Source: UMGS1696 sp964463375
GTDB lineage: Bacteria; Bacillota; Clostridia; Oscillospirales; CAG-272
Length of the DNA stretch: 64,000 bases
Reading direction: 5' to 3'
Assembly (NCBI GenBank): GCA_964463375.1
Contig: CAYXBQ010000004.1
Location: 1-64,000, forward strand
Under the pieces are notes generated by a model that saw nothing but the letters and a program-made list of their open reading frames with translations, made no database searches and was not told the origin of the DNA. This document shows positions 1-9,244 of this stretch, piece by piece; within the stretch, counting starts at the first letter, position 1; the number at the start of each line of letters is the position of its first letter. The translations under genes and the position numbers were made by a program.

Positions 1-90
1 CAGTCTGTCAGGGTCATTCTTCTTGTTCTTCTTCGTGTCATAATTTCTCTGTTTGCATTCGCTGCAAGCAAGAGTAATTTTCACTCTCAT
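1..90 (-). CDS. rpmG: 50S ribosomal protein L33 (3' end outside window)
   Basis: The minus strand from ATG (88-90) reads MRVKITLACSECKQRNY followed by a lysine-rich stretch and NDPDRL, the typical start of bacterial L33, a small protein of the large ribosomal subunit. The CxxC visible here is the first half of the zinc-binding pair of the Cys-containing L33 type; the second pair lies beyond the window. An AGGAGGTG ribosome site lies 6 bases upstream of the ATG. In Clostridia rpmG usually heads secE-nusG, which would lie to the left. The gene is cut by the window edge, not truncated. Confidence 0.93.
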   Translation of the reverse strand, partial: MRVKITLACSECKQRNYDTKKNKKNDPDRL

Positions 91-250
91 TGTTCGGCAC
101 CTCCTGTTGAATTTTGGGAAAATCCCAATTTTGTTGTACCTCCCTCTGCAATATGCCCGCCCGCAGTCTCCCGTCTCCGAGAGCCAATCGGCATGGCGGC
201 ACGATGACCGACGGCCGCACAAAAAACAGGCCTATGCGTGAGGTATATAC

Positions 251-279
251 ATTATACCATCTTTCCACCCCTTTGTCAA
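251..279 (-). promoter_or_regulatory. Promoter of rpmG
   Basis: On the minus strand TTGACA (274-279) and TATAAT (251-256) are separated by exactly 17 bases, a consensus housekeeping promoter. It predicts a leader of about 155 nt before rpmG, holding only a small hairpin just upstream of the ribosome site. Confidence 0.88.
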
Positions 280-368
280 CGGTTTTTCCCATATCCGGCA
301 AGGTAAAAAAGAACCAAAAAATCGAGTCCGTTCCCCCAAATTTTTTCGTATTTTTTTGCCGTTTTGTA

Positions 369-397
369 TTTACAAAATCAAAATAGTGTGCTATAAT
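369..397 (+). promoter_or_regulatory. Promoter of rpsO
   Basis: TTTACA (369-374) and TATAAT (392-397) are 17 bases apart. Transcription from about 404 gives a leader of roughly 160 nt before rpsO. S15 represses its own mRNA through leader structures in several bacteria, so the long leader may be autoregulatory (inference). The divergent promoter of rpmG lies about 90 bases away. Confidence 0.8.
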
Positions 398-562
398 ATA
401 CTGAGCAGTGCCCATGCCACGGCAGACGGATTCAGGCTTCGGGTGTACCGGATGATTGGCAGGTCTTCCTGCGGTCATGCAGTCTCCCCATAGAAGCATA
501 TTCACCCGCCGCCCGCTGAGGTATCGGATACTGAAATTTATAAAAAACAAAGGTGAAACACA

Positions 563-829
563 ATGATTACCAAGGAACAGAAGCAGTCTATCATCGAAGA
601 ATACAAGGTACACGAAGGCGACACCGGGTCTCCCGAAGTACAGATCGCCATCCTGACCTTCCGGATCAATGCCCTGACCGAGCACCTGAAGACCAACAAG
701 AAGGACCACCACTCCAGAAGAGGTCTGAACAAGATGGTCGGCCACAGACGGAACCTGCTGGGCTACCTGCAGAAGAACGATATCGAACGGTACCGTGCCA
801 TCGTGGCTAAGCTGGGTCTGAGAAGATAA
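563..829 (+). CDS. rpsO: 30S ribosomal protein S15
   Basis: An 88-residue protein, the normal S15 length, with the family's hallmark stretches GDTGSPEVQIA (residues 19-29), the HLKTNKKDHHSRRGL motif and the C-terminal LGLRR. S15 is a primary binder of 16S rRNA in the central domain of the small subunit. The start ATG at 563 follows an AAAGGTG ribosome site. It lies upstream of pnp, the classic rpsO-pnp order conserved in many bacteria, and the two are probably co-transcribed because no U-tract terminator is visible between them. Confidence 0.97.
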   Translation: MITKEQKQSIIEEYKVHEGDTGSPEVQIAILTFRINALTEHLKTNKKDHHSRRGLNKMVGHRRNLLGYLQKNDIERYRAIVAKLGLRR

Positions 830-972
830 GTCCCGTCTTCTTTCCGGGTGCTGTGTTCTCTGCATAGCGCAAAGATGCAGCGCCCGATCCCCCTTGTGGG
901 ACTACATACAGATGGGGATCCATCCCACCGCCGCAGCTGTTGCTGTCGCTATGGGTACTCCACCATGGATTA

Positions 973-1084
973 GCAGTTAAACAAGCGCCTGATCTTTTTA
1001 GTCGGCACATCCCCCCTTTCCACCACATCCCCCCTGTGGTCGCCGACTCACTCCTCCTTATGATCAGACGCTTGTCTAAGTGCT
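973..1084 (+). promoter_or_regulatory. Large stem-loop between rpsO and pnp
   Basis: The 318-base gap between rpsO and pnp holds one large nested inverted repeat. Outer arms at 982-994 and 1062-1074 pair over 12 of 13 positions, inner arms at 1000-1006 and 1042-1048 pair perfectly, and flanking bases (973-976 with 1081-1084) extend the stem. The apical part contains two copies of a CACATCCCCCC-like run. There is no U-tract, so it is not a simple terminator. In E. coli an RNase III-cut stem in the pnp leader mediates PNPase autoregulation; a similar processing role here is inference. Confidence 0.7.
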
Positions 1085-1147
1085 GAGCCTGTGTGGCCGG
1101 TATTCCTGTCTGTCTCATCTTAAAATATAGAAAGGCAGAAAAAAAGC

Positions 1148-3235
1148 ATGTTTGAAAATTACAAGACTTTCCAATATGAATTTGCCGGTCGTCCCCTGGT
1201 CGTAGAATCCGGGAAGATGGCTGGTCTGGCCAATGGCTCCGTGCTGGTCCGCTATGGCGACACAGCCATTCTCGCCTGCGCTACCGCCTCCGAGAGACCC
1301 CGTGATGGCATCGATTTTCTTCCCCTGTCCATCGACTTTGAAGAAAGACTGTACGCCGTTGGTCGTATCCCCGGCTCTTACCTGAAGAGAGAAGGTCGTC
1401 CTTCCGAAAAGGCCATCCTGACCGCCCGTGTCATCGACCGTCCCGTTCGTCCCCTGTTCCCCAAGGATCTGCGGAACGACGTGGCGATCTCCCTGCTGGT
1501 GACCGCTGTTGACCACGACTGCTCTCCCGAGATCGCCGGTATGATCGGTGCCTCCATTGCGCTGGCTATTTCCGATATTCCGTGGAACGGTCCTATCGGT
1601 GGTGTGTTCGTAGGTCTGACCGATGAAGAAGGCTTCATCATCAACCCCACCGCCGAACAGAGAGAAAGAAGCAAGCTGGAGCTGACTGTGGCCGGTACCG
1701 AAAAGAAGGTCGTTATGATCGAAGCCGGTGCCGAAGAAGTATCCGACGAGCAGATGTACGATGCCATCATGCTGGCTCACGAAGAGATCAAGAAGCTGGT
1801 CGCCTTCATCAACACCATCGTGGCTGAGATCGGCAAGCCCAAGTTCTCCTACCCCTCCTGCGAAGTGGATCACGACCTGTTTGACGCTGTGGACGCATTC
1901 TGCCACGAGGACGTAAAGGTCGCACTGGACACCGATGATAAGAACATCCGGGACGCACGGATGGCTCCCATCACCGAAGCCGTTTACGAAAAGTTCGGCG
2001 AAGGGGATGAAGCAAAGAAGAAGGTCTTGGACGAAGTGCTGTACAAGATCCAGAAGCAGATCGTTCGCCGTTGGCTGCTGGATGAACAGAAGCGTGTAGA
2101 CGGTCGTCGTATGGACCAGATCCGTCCTCTGGCTGCCGAGGTACACCTGTTCAACCGTGACCATGGTTCCGGTATGTTCACCAGAGGTCAGACCCAGGTC
2201 ATGACCATTGCTACGCTGGGTTCCATCGCCGACGTACAGATGCTGGACGGTATCAGCGAAGAAGAGACCAAGCGGTATATGCACCACTACAATATGCCCG
2301 GCTATTCCACCGGTGAAGCAAAGCCCTCCAGAAGCCCCGGCCGTCGTGAGATCGGTCATGGTGCCCTGGCAGAGCGTTCTCTGATCCCGGTGCTGCCCTC
2401 CGTGGAAGAATTCCCCTACGCCATCCGTTGCGTATCCGAAGTTATCTCCTCCAACGGTTCTACCTCCCAGGCTTCTGTCTGCGGTTCTACCCTGGCACTG
2501 ATGGATGCCGGTGTGCCGATCAAGGCACCTGTTGCCGGTATTTCCTGCGGCCTGATCACGGAAGGCGACCGTTGGATGACCATGATCGACATCCAGGGTC
2601 TGGAAGACTTCTATGGCGACATGGACTTTAAGGTAGCCGGTACCCACAAGGGTATCACCTCCATCCAGATGGACCTGAAGATCGACGGCCTGACCCCCGA
2701 GATCATCAAGGAAGCCCTGGCTGTGACCCACAGAGGCCGTGACTACATCATCGACGAAGTGATCCTGAAGGCTATTCCCTCTCCCAGACCGGAGGTTTCC
2801 GAATACGCACCCAAGATGACTTCCATGAAGATCCCGGTAGAAAAGATCGGCGACGTGATCGGTCCCAAGGGCAAGATCATCCAGCAGATCCAGGCCGACA
2901 ACAACGTGCGCATCGACATCGAGGACGACGGTTCTGTGTTCATCTCCGGTGTGGATAAGAGCGGTGTGGATAAGGCTCGTGAGATCATTGCCGGCATCAT
3001 CTTCGAACCCGAAGTGGGTGCCATCTACGAAGGTAAGGTCACCCGGATCATTCCCATCGGTGCATTCGTAGAATTTGCCCCCGGCAAGGAAGGCATGGTC
3101 CACATCTCCAAGCTGGACACCAAGCGCACCGAAAAGGTAGAGGATGTTTGCAACGTAGGCGACACCATTCGGGTCAAGTACCTGGGTGCCGACGAAAAGG
3201 GCAGACTGAACCTGTCCCGCAAGGATGCTCTGTAA
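1148..3235 (+). CDS. pnp: Polyribonucleotide nucleotidyltransferase (PNPase)
   Basis: PNPase degrades RNA 3' to 5' by phosphorolysis, releasing nucleoside diphosphates, and is a core RNA-decay enzyme in the cytoplasm. The 695-residue protein has the full architecture: first RNase PH domain (about 10-145), helical linker (about 240-310), second RNase PH domain (about 315-545) with MFTRGQTQ, GYSTGEA and the SSNGSTSQASVCGSTLALMD active-site region, then KH (about 555-615, with IGPKGKIIQ) and S1 (about 620-690, with GAFVEFAPGKEG). Length and motifs are normal. ATG at 1148 follows AGAAAGGCAG. It lies downstream of rpsO and a large stem-loop that may mediate autoregulation. Confidence 0.98.
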   Translation: MFENYKTFQYEFAGRPLVVESGKMAGLANGSVLVRYGDTAILACATASERPRDGIDFLPLSIDFEERLYAVGRIPGSYLKREGRPSEKAILTARVIDRPVRPLFPKDLRNDVAISLLVTAVDHDCSPEIAGMIGASIALAISDIPWNGPIGGVFVGLTDEEGFIINPTAEQRERSKLELTVAGTEKKVVMIEAGAEEVSDEQMYDAIMLAHEEIKKLVAFINTIVAEIGKPKFSYPSCEVDHDLFDAVDAFCHEDVKVALDTDDKNIRDARMAPITEAVYEKFGEGDEAKKKVLDEVLYKIQKQIVRRWLLDEQKRVDGRRMDQIRPLAAEVHLFNRDHGSGMFTRGQTQVMTIATLGSIADVQMLDGISEEETKRYMHHYNMPGYSTGEAKPSRSPGRREIGHGALAERSLIPVLPSVEEFPYAIRCVSEVISSNGSTSQASVCGSTLALMDAGVPIKAPVAGISCGLITEGDRWMTMIDIQGLEDFYGDMDFKVAGTHKGITSIQMDLKIDGLTPEIIKEALAVTHRGRDYIIDEVILKAIPSPRPEVSEYAPKMTSMKIPVEKIGDVIGPKGKIIQQIQADNNVRIDIEDDGSVFISGVDKSGVDKAREIIAGIIFEPEVGAIYEGKVTRIIPIGAFVEFAPGKEGMVHISKLDTKRTEKVEDVCNVGDTIRVKYLGADEKGRLNLSRKDAL

Positions 3236-3247
3236 TCTATAAGCTAC

Positions 3248-3284
3248 AAAACGGTATGGCGTACGGCGCTGTACCGTTTTTTTG
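3248..3284 (+). terminator. Rho-independent terminator after pnp
   Basis: AAACGGTA and TACCGTTT arms flank a GC-rich centre and are followed by an uninterrupted T run, 13 bases after the pnp stop codon. Confidence 0.85.
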
Positions 3285-3346
3285 TGTGCCGGCACATCTT
3301 AAGAGAGGTTTTCGGGGATCTTTAGAAAATTTTAATCAAAACACGG

Positions 3347-3375
3347 TTGCATTTCCACTGTATATCCTTTATAAT
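3347..3375 (+). promoter_or_regulatory. Promoter of the VanY-like gene
   Basis: TTGCAT (3347-3352) and TATAAT (3370-3375) are 17 bases apart, about 40 bases before the next start codon. Confidence 0.75.
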
Positions 3376-3414
3376 AGAAGAGACGAATTTTTGTAAAAAG
3401 ACAGGTGCATAACT

Positions 3415-4764
3415 ATGCCAGAGAAAGATATAAAAAAGCGGCAACAGGCGGCGGAAAACGATCCCCTTGCGGATTTCTCCATCGCCAAAGCCAGACAAGT
3501 TCGTGCCGCCGGACAGCAGTCCTCTGCGCAGCGAAGACCGCATACGCCATCCCCAGACCCACGGCAACCGGGGGCCTATGGTGGACAGCGTCCTCCGCAG
3601 GGCCAGCGCAGACCTACGGAGCGGGATCGGCAAAATGCTGCCTACGAAGCGGCGTATCGACAAGCCAATCCTGGCTTGGCCAACCCTGGCTTAGCCAATG
3701 CTGGTCAGGCCAATCGTCCGGTGTATCGGCATCGGAAGCTGGGGCGACCCAATGGTGCGGCGGTGCTGTTCACGGTGCTGCTATTGACCATTGCCGGGTT
3801 GTCCATTGGGCAGATCGTGCAGAATCGCAGCACTGCTAAGGAAACCAAGGATCCATGGCCTACCGCCGAGCCGGAGACAGTGGAGACCTTGCCGGAAGGG
3901 GAGACAAGCGGGATCTCCGAGGCAGACATGGTGCTGTGGAAGACCGAGACCATCGACAACACGCTGCTGGGGCAGGGCGACTTGATCCTGGTGAACTACA
4001 ACTACCCCTACGCCGATGCAGACACCATTGCGGTCAAGGATGTGTACGGCAACAAAAACAAATACTACCAGGTCGCAAACACCAGCATTCGCCTGACGCC
4101 CATTGCGCTGGATGCCTTCAATGCCATGACAGAGGCCTTCTACACGGAGACCGGCAGCGATGATATGATGATCGTCAGCGGCTACCGGGATGTGCAGTCC
4201 CAGCGGGACATCTACAACGACCGTGTTGCTACCCAAGGGGAGGAGCTGGCGGCACTGTACGTGGCGACCCCCGGCTACAGCGAGCACCACACGGGACTGG
4301 CCATGGACTTATCCTTTTACACGGACAGCGGTGCCTCGGTATCCATTGAGGAATACGAGCACGGTTCCTGGATCGACGAGCATTGTGCCGCATATGGCTT
4401 TGTGCTGCGGTATCCCTCGGACAAGGTGGACATCACCAAGATCGGCTACGAATTCTGGCACTACCGGTACGTAGGCAAGCCCCACGCCCAGATCATGACG
4501 GATCTGCATCTCTGTCTGGAGGAATACCTGGACTACATGAAGCAATACACCACCGACACGAAGCTGCTGTGGATCCAGCCGTCGGGACTGCTGACAGAGG
4601 TGTCCGTCTCTGCCCTGCCCAGCGAAGGGACCCTGCTCTACTATGTCCCTGCGGACAAGGGAGACACCACTTCCCTGCTCCTGCCCCGTGGCAACACCTT
4701 TACCGACACCACCATCTCCGGCAACAACGTGGATGGGTTTATCGTAACCGTTACGGCGGGGTGA
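3415..4764 (+). CDS. Membrane-anchored D-alanyl-D-alanine carboxypeptidase (VanY/M15 family)
   Basis: A predicted zinc peptidase that trims the terminal D-Ala of peptidoglycan stem peptides. The 449-residue protein has a Pro/Gln-rich cytoplasmic region (1-110), one membrane segment (about 114-134) and an extracellular M15B domain (about 185-375). The domain carries SGYRD (255-259), SEHHTGLAMD (289-298, zinc ligands H291 and D298) and EFWHYRYV (346-353, ligand H349). The C-terminal 75 residues are an extra unassigned domain. A 15-bp unit is repeated three times at 3664-3708, giving NPGLANPGLANAGQAN just before the membrane segment. It is a single gene with its own promoter; the substrate is inferred from the family. 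Confidence 0.9.
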   Translation: MPEKDIKKRQQAAENDPLADFSIAKARQVRAAGQQSSAQRRPHTPSPDPRQPGAYGGQRPPQGQRRPTERDRQNAAYEAAYRQANPGLANPGLANAGQANRPVYRHRKLGRPNGAAVLFTVLLLTIAGLSIGQIVQNRSTAKETKDPWPTAEPETVETLPEGETSGISEADMVLWKTETIDNTLLGQGDLILVNYNYPYADADTIAVKDVYGNKNKYYQVANTSIRLTPIALDAFNAMTEAFYTETGSDDMMIVSGYRDVQSQRDIYNDRVATQGEELAALYVATPGYSEHHTGLAMDLSFYTDSGASVSIEEYEHGSWIDEHCAAYGFVLRYPSDKVDITKIGYEFWHYRYVGKPHAQIMTDLHLCLEEYLDYMKQYTTDTKLLWIQPSGLLTEVSVSALPSEGTLLYYVPADKGDTTSLLLPRGNTFTDTTISGNNVDGFIVTVTAG

Positions 4765-4911
4765 CACCGGTTTTTGAAAAAAGCGTTTTCTGCGATTTCA
4801 GCAAAAAAGTTATTCTTTATCATACAGTTATCACATTGACCGGGTATACTATAAGCACAAAAAGAAGAGCAGGCAAGAACCAAAAATGCTCCTCCGGAAA
4901 GGAATGCTATT

Positions 4912-6699
4912 ATGAAACTGTATAACGAAAACGATGAAATGAACACTGGTAACGAAATGAATCAGACTCCCATGACGAACCACCCGGAAAACAACACACC
5001 GGCTACAGGATCGATGCAGAACGACCAGATGACAAACGAACATCAGGCCCCTGCTGCCCATACACAGGAACCCATGCCCCACGAAGGACCCATGCAGAAC
5101 CCGCAGCCTCAGAACGATCAGGCCGCACCCTCTGCACAGAACAGCGGTAGCTATGCCTATACCCGTGAGAATATCCCGGACAACACCTATCGTGCGGCAC
5201 CCCAGAACCAGCAGAATCAGAATCCCCAGAACGGCGGCTATGTACCCTACGGTCAGAATCCCCAAGGGAATACCGGCTACACGAACCAAAACGGCCAGTA
5301 CGGTGGCTACACGCCCTATGGCCAGCAGCAGTCCGGCGGACAGCAGCAGCAACCGTACAACAACGGACAGCCCCACTACGGTGCCATGCACGACCAGATG
5401 CAGGGTGGCATGGGCTACAATCCCGTACAGGATGGCAGCCGCATTTCCTACACCCCCGACAAGAACGCTATGAAGGCGCAAAAGAAGGCAAAGAAGAGCG
5501 GCAGTGGTAAGAAGGCTGCTGTTGCAGTGGCTTGCTGCTGTGGGCTACTGTTCTCCACAGGCTTTGGCTTCTTAGGTGCTGTGATCGCCAACCGGATGTT
5601 CCCGGCTGCCGGCGAAAGCGAAGAGATCGTGGTGGACACGGAGGGCAATGTGGTCAGCGAAAACCAGAAGACCGCTGTGTTCTACAAGAGCGTAGACAAC
5701 ATCGCCACCTCTACGGCCACAAACGGCGGGGACTTGACCATGGCGCAGGTATCCGCTCTGGTCAGCGATACGGTCGTGGAGATCACCACGGAATTCGTGA
5801 ACACCTCCGGCTGGTTCCAGTATGTGTCCAGCGGCGCAGGCTCCGGTGTGATCCTGTCTGAGGATGGGTACATCATCACCAACAACCACGTGATCTGCGG
5901 CGAAGACAGCTCCACACCGGCGGACACCATCACGGTGCGTCTGACCGATGGTACGGAATACGATGCCAAGCTGATCGGTACCGACTCCGATTCCGACGTG
6001 GCTGTGCTGAAGATCGAAGCCAAGGGTCTGACCCCTGCCATCTGCGGGGACAGTGACAAGCTGGTAGTTGGCGAAACGGTACTGGCTGTGGGCAACCCGC
6101 TGGGTGAGCTGGGCGGTACCCAGACCGATGGTATCATCAGTGCGCTGGATAGAGAGATCGATGTGAACGGCACCAGCATGACCCTGCTGCAAACCAGTGC
6201 TGCTGTAAACCCCGGTAACTCCGGTGGTGCCCTGTTCAATATGCGTGGGGAGCTGATCGGTGTGGTAAACGCCAAGTCCTCCGGCACCGGCATTGAAGGT
6301 CTGGGCTTTGCGATCCCGATCAACGATGCCCTGAACGTGGCAGAACAGCTGATGGAATATGGTTACGTTCGTGGTAAGGTCGCCATTGGTGTGTCCTTCT
6401 ACGAATGCGAAGATGCCCTGACCGCACGGTACTATGGTCTGCCCGGCTATGGTGTGTACGTCATGGAGCTGTCCAAGGGGTACAATGAAAATGCGCTCAA
6501 GGTCCTGGACCGTGTGATCTCCATCGATGGACAGGAGATCAGCTCCTTCAGCGACATTTCCAACATCGTAAAGCAGCATGAGGTAGGCGACGTACTGAAG
6601 TTCCAGGTATCCCGTGACGGCAAGATCATCGAGGTGGATGTGACCTGCTACGAAAAGATCCCTGCGGAGATCGGCGATGTGGAATTTGCAGAAAACTAA
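4912..6699 (+). CDS. htrA: HtrA/DegP-like serine protease with PDZ domain
   Basis: A membrane-tethered quality-control protease acting outside the cell membrane. The first 180 residues are a Gln/Asn/Pro/Tyr-rich low-complexity cytoplasmic tail with GGY-x-PYGQ repeats, unusually long for the family. A lysine patch and a membrane segment (about 201-226) follow, then a trypsin-like domain with the triad H326 (ITNNHVI), D362 (SDSDVAVLKI) and S437 (NPGNSGGALF), then one PDZ domain (about 490-585). The start ATG at 4912 has GGAAAGGA upstream. Two-component genes follow, as often seen for htrA regulated by envelope-stress systems, but the terminator between them suggests separate transcription. Confidence 0.95.
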   Translation: MKLYNENDEMNTGNEMNQTPMTNHPENNTPATGSMQNDQMTNEHQAPAAHTQEPMPHEGPMQNPQPQNDQAAPSAQNSGSYAYTRENIPDNTYRAAPQNQQNQNPQNGGYVPYGQNPQGNTGYTNQNGQYGGYTPYGQQQSGGQQQQPYNNGQPHYGAMHDQMQGGMGYNPVQDGSRISYTPDKNAMKAQKKAKKSGSGKKAAVAVACCCGLLFSTGFGFLGAVIANRMFPAAGESEEIVVDTEGNVVSENQKTAVFYKSVDNIATSTATNGGDLTMAQVSALVSDTVVEITTEFVNTSGWFQYVSSGAGSGVILSEDGYIITNNHVICGEDSSTPADTITVRLTDGTEYDAKLIGTDSDSDVAVLKIEAKGLTPAICGDSDKLVVGETVLAVGNPLGELGGTQTDGIISALDREIDVNGTSMTLLQTSAAVNPGNSGGALFNMRGELIGVVNAKSSGTGIEGLGFAIPINDALNVAEQLMEYGYVRGKVAIGVSFYECEDALTARYYGLPGYGVYVMELSKGYNENALKVLDRVISIDGQEISSFSDISNIVKQHEVGDVLKFQVSRDGKIIEVDVTCYEKIPAEIGDVEFAEN

Positions 6700-6742
6700 G
6701 GCAACACGGATTCAGATGACCTGAATCGATAACACCGGCAAT

Positions 6743-6782
6743 GGGGCAGGGTCTACACAGGCTCTGCCTTGCCCGTTTTTCG
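6743..6782 (+). terminator. Terminator after htrA
   Basis: GGGCA and TGCCC arms with an imperfect inner stem, followed by a TTTTT run. Confidence 0.7.
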
Positions 6783-6832
6783 GGGAGTGACCGTATCTCC
6801 TGAAAAAATATAACAACAAAAGTGAGGTATGC

Positions 6833-7528
6833 ATGTATAACATCCTTGTAGTGGACGATGAAGAAAATATCCGGCGGCTCATTGCCAAATATGCTGCCTA
6901 TGAAGGACATACCGTGACCGAGGCCGGTGATGGCATGGAGGCTGTGCGGCTCTGTCAGGAGCATAAATACGATATTCTGGTCATGGACATCATGATGCCG
7001 GAGCTGGATGGGTTCTCGGCTTGCAGACAGATCCGCAAATTCTCCGACGTGCCCATCATCATGCTCAGTGCCCGTGGCGAGGAATACGACAAGATCAACG
7101 GCTTTGAGATCGGGATCGACGACTACGTGGTCAAGCCCTTCTCTCCCCGGGAGCTGATGCTGCGGATCGATGCCATTTTGAAACGGTCCCAGACCCGTGG
7201 CAGCAGCTCGGCACTGGACAGCAACGAGGTCATCTCCTTAGCCGGCGGTGGACTGAAGGCCGACCTGACCGCACGGATCGTGTATATCGATGGGGTGCGA
7301 GCCGATATGACCCCCAAGGAATACGATCTGTTCTTCTATATGCTCAAAAACAAAAATATCGCCCTGACCAGAGAAAAGCTCATCTGCGAGGTCTGGGGCT
7401 ACGACTACTTCGGGGACGACCGGACGCTGGACACCCACATCAAGCTGCTGCGGAAATCTCTGGGCAAGTACGCCGGATACATCGTTACGCTGAGAGGGGT
7501 CGGATATCGTTTTGACGTGGAAGAATAA
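6833..7528 (+). CDS. OmpR/PhoB-family response regulator
   Basis: A 231-residue DNA-binding regulator. The receiver domain (1-120) has the acidic pair D8/D9, phosphoacceptor D52 in VMDIMMPELDG, switch S79 and K101 in VVKPFSPREL. The winged-helix domain (about 130-231) contains LTREKLICEVWGY and the family C-terminus LRGVGYRF. The ATG at 6833 follows GTGAGGT. It overlaps the sensor kinase gene by 17 bases, so the pair is translationally coupled. The target signal is unknown; closeness to htrA suggests envelope stress (inference). Confidence 0.96.
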   Translation: MYNILVVDDEENIRRLIAKYAAYEGHTVTEAGDGMEAVRLCQEHKYDILVMDIMMPELDGFSACRQIRKFSDVPIIMLSARGEEYDKINGFEIGIDDYVVKPFSPRELMLRIDAILKRSQTRGSSSALDSNEVISLAGGGLKADLTARIVYIDGVRADMTPKEYDLFFYMLKNKNIALTREKLICEVWGYDYFGDDRTLDTHIKLLRKSLGKYAGYIVTLRGVGYRFDVEE

Positions 7529-9089
7529 GCGCACAAGCTGGTGGGACGACCTGCGGGAAAAGCTGCCCGCCACCAGTATGCGCACCCGGCTCATTGCGGC
7601 TTTCCTGGTGTTCACCGTAGCGGCCATCGGGATCCTGTGGGTCATGCAGACCTTTCTCATGGACGATCTCTATGAAATGGTGAAGTACCGGGAGCTGTCC
7701 TCCTGCGCTGTCCGACTGGAAAAGGCGCTGACCACCATCGGCACCACACCCCATGATGGTACGGATACCGCACAAAATGCCTTTGAGGAACAGGCCTTCG
7801 ATCTGAGCCAGAAGTACAACCTGTGCCTGTCGGTCTACCAGATCCACCAGGGGATCGGCTCTCAGGTGACGGAGCAGCATTCCCGGATGTTCTGCCTTTT
7901 GCCCATGCTGACCTCCCCCAGTCTCCTGCAAATGCTGTATCGAGAGGTCAAGGAAGCGCCGGATCGGCTGTACCAGGAGGAGATCTCCATGGATACGCTG
8001 ATGGCATCCCGTTCTGCTTTTTCGGATACCAACCCGGATGTCGCAGAACCTGCCGATGACGAAGACCACACCCGCAGCATTCTGCACGTACAGCTCACGG
8101 AGGCTGGCGGGATGCAGTATATGCTGCTGCTGACCACGGAGATCCTGCCGCTGAACGCCACGGTCAACACCATGAAGCTGCAGCTGGTGGTGCTGAGCAT
8201 CCTGCTGGCGATCTTAGCGGTGGCTATGTCGGCGTTTTTGTCTGCACGATACACCAAGCCTTTGACCCGGATGAGCGCAGAGGCAGGCAAGCTGTCCATG
8301 GGGAACTACAACGTGAACTTCGATGGGGGCAACTGTCGGGAGATGGAGCAGCTTTCGGTGGCACTGAATCGAGCGGCCTACGAGCTGTCCCAGCTGGACA
8401 AGATGCAGAAGGATCTGATCGCCAACATCTCCCACGACCTGCGCACGCCGCTGACCATGATCGCCGGCTACAGCGAGGTGATCCGGGATCTGCCGGGAGA
8501 AGCTACGCCGGAGAATATGCAGATCATCATCGATGAGGTGGCACGGCTGACCTCGCTGGTGAACGATATGTTAGAGGTATCCCGGTACCAAAACGGCACA
8601 CAGATCCTGCATGTGTCCCGGTTCAACTTCACGGAATGTCTGCGGCAGACCATCGACCGCTATGCCAAGCTCCGGGAGCGGGAGGGCTACCGGATCCTAT
8701 TGGAAGCGGACACGGATGTGTGGGTAGAGGCCGACGAGACCCGGATCCTGCAAGTGCTGTACAACCTGATCAACAATGCGGTGAACTACACCGGGGAAGA
8801 CAAAACGGTGGTGGTACGGCAACGTGTGGACGAGGATAGCCATGAGGTGATCCTATCCGTCATCGACACGGGCTGTGGGATCCCGCAGGAGCAGCTACCG
8901 CTGGTGTGGGAGCGGTACTACAAGGTCCACGATTTCCACAAGCGAGCGAACATGGGCACGGGTCTGGGTCTGTCCATCGTGAAGAATATCTTAGTTCTGC
9001 ATGGCGCGCGCTTTGGTGTGGAAAGCACCGTAGGCAAGGGCAGCCGGTTTTGGTTTGCGCTGCGTATGGTGGAATATACAAATCAATAA
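7512..9089 (+). CDS. Sensor histidine kinase
   Basis: Partner of the preceding regulator. The 525-residue protein has a first membrane segment (about 26-48), an extracytoplasmic sensor region (about 50-218), a second membrane segment (about 222-245), HAMP (about 246-297), a HisKA domain with H308 in NISHDLRTPL, and a HATPase domain with the N box (LINNAVNYT), DTGCGIP and GTGLGLSIV. The start is TTG at 7512, overlapping the regulator's 3' end; a GAGAGGGG stretch lies upstream. The sensor region matches no family I recognise. Confidence 0.94.
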   Translation: MTWKNKRTSWWDDLREKLPATSMRTRLIAAFLVFTVAAIGILWVMQTFLMDDLYEMVKYRELSSCAVRLEKALTTIGTTPHDGTDTAQNAFEEQAFDLSQKYNLCLSVYQIHQGIGSQVTEQHSRMFCLLPMLTSPSLLQMLYREVKEAPDRLYQEEISMDTLMASRSAFSDTNPDVAEPADDEDHTRSILHVQLTEAGGMQYMLLLTTEILPLNATVNTMKLQLVVLSILLAILAVAMSAFLSARYTKPLTRMSAEAGKLSMGNYNVNFDGGNCREMEQLSVALNRAAYELSQLDKMQKDLIANISHDLRTPLTMIAGYSEVIRDLPGEATPENMQIIIDEVARLTSLVNDMLEVSRYQNGTQILHVSRFNFTECLRQTIDRYAKLREREGYRILLEADTDVWVEADETRILQVLYNLINNAVNYTGEDKTVVVRQRVDEDSHEVILSVIDTGCGIPQEQLPLVWERYYKVHDFHKRANMGTGLGLSIVKNILVLHGARFGVESTVGKGSRFWFALRMVEYTNQ

Positions 9090-9103
9090 GTATACCGAAA
9101 CAG

Positions 9104-9140
9104 AAACTGGCATCGGGCTCTCTCCGGTGTCAGTTTTATT
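9104..9140 (+). terminator. Terminator after the two-component operon
   Basis: AAACTG..CGG and CCGG..CAGTTT arms close a hairpin with a TTTTATTT tail, 15 bases after the kinase stop codon. Confidence 0.75.
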
Positions 9141-9244
9141 TGTCTCCCCCCACCGCTTTTCCCGATCCTTTCCCGCATAAGTGCTGCCCATACCTCATAG
9201 AATACACCAAAGCAAATGCAGACTGGGAGAAAGGACGACGAGCT

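Noticed and set aside
1115..3295. Very long open frame on the minus strand opposite pnp
   Set aside because: It is antisense to a clear PNPase, has no family match and comes from codon bias of the sense gene.
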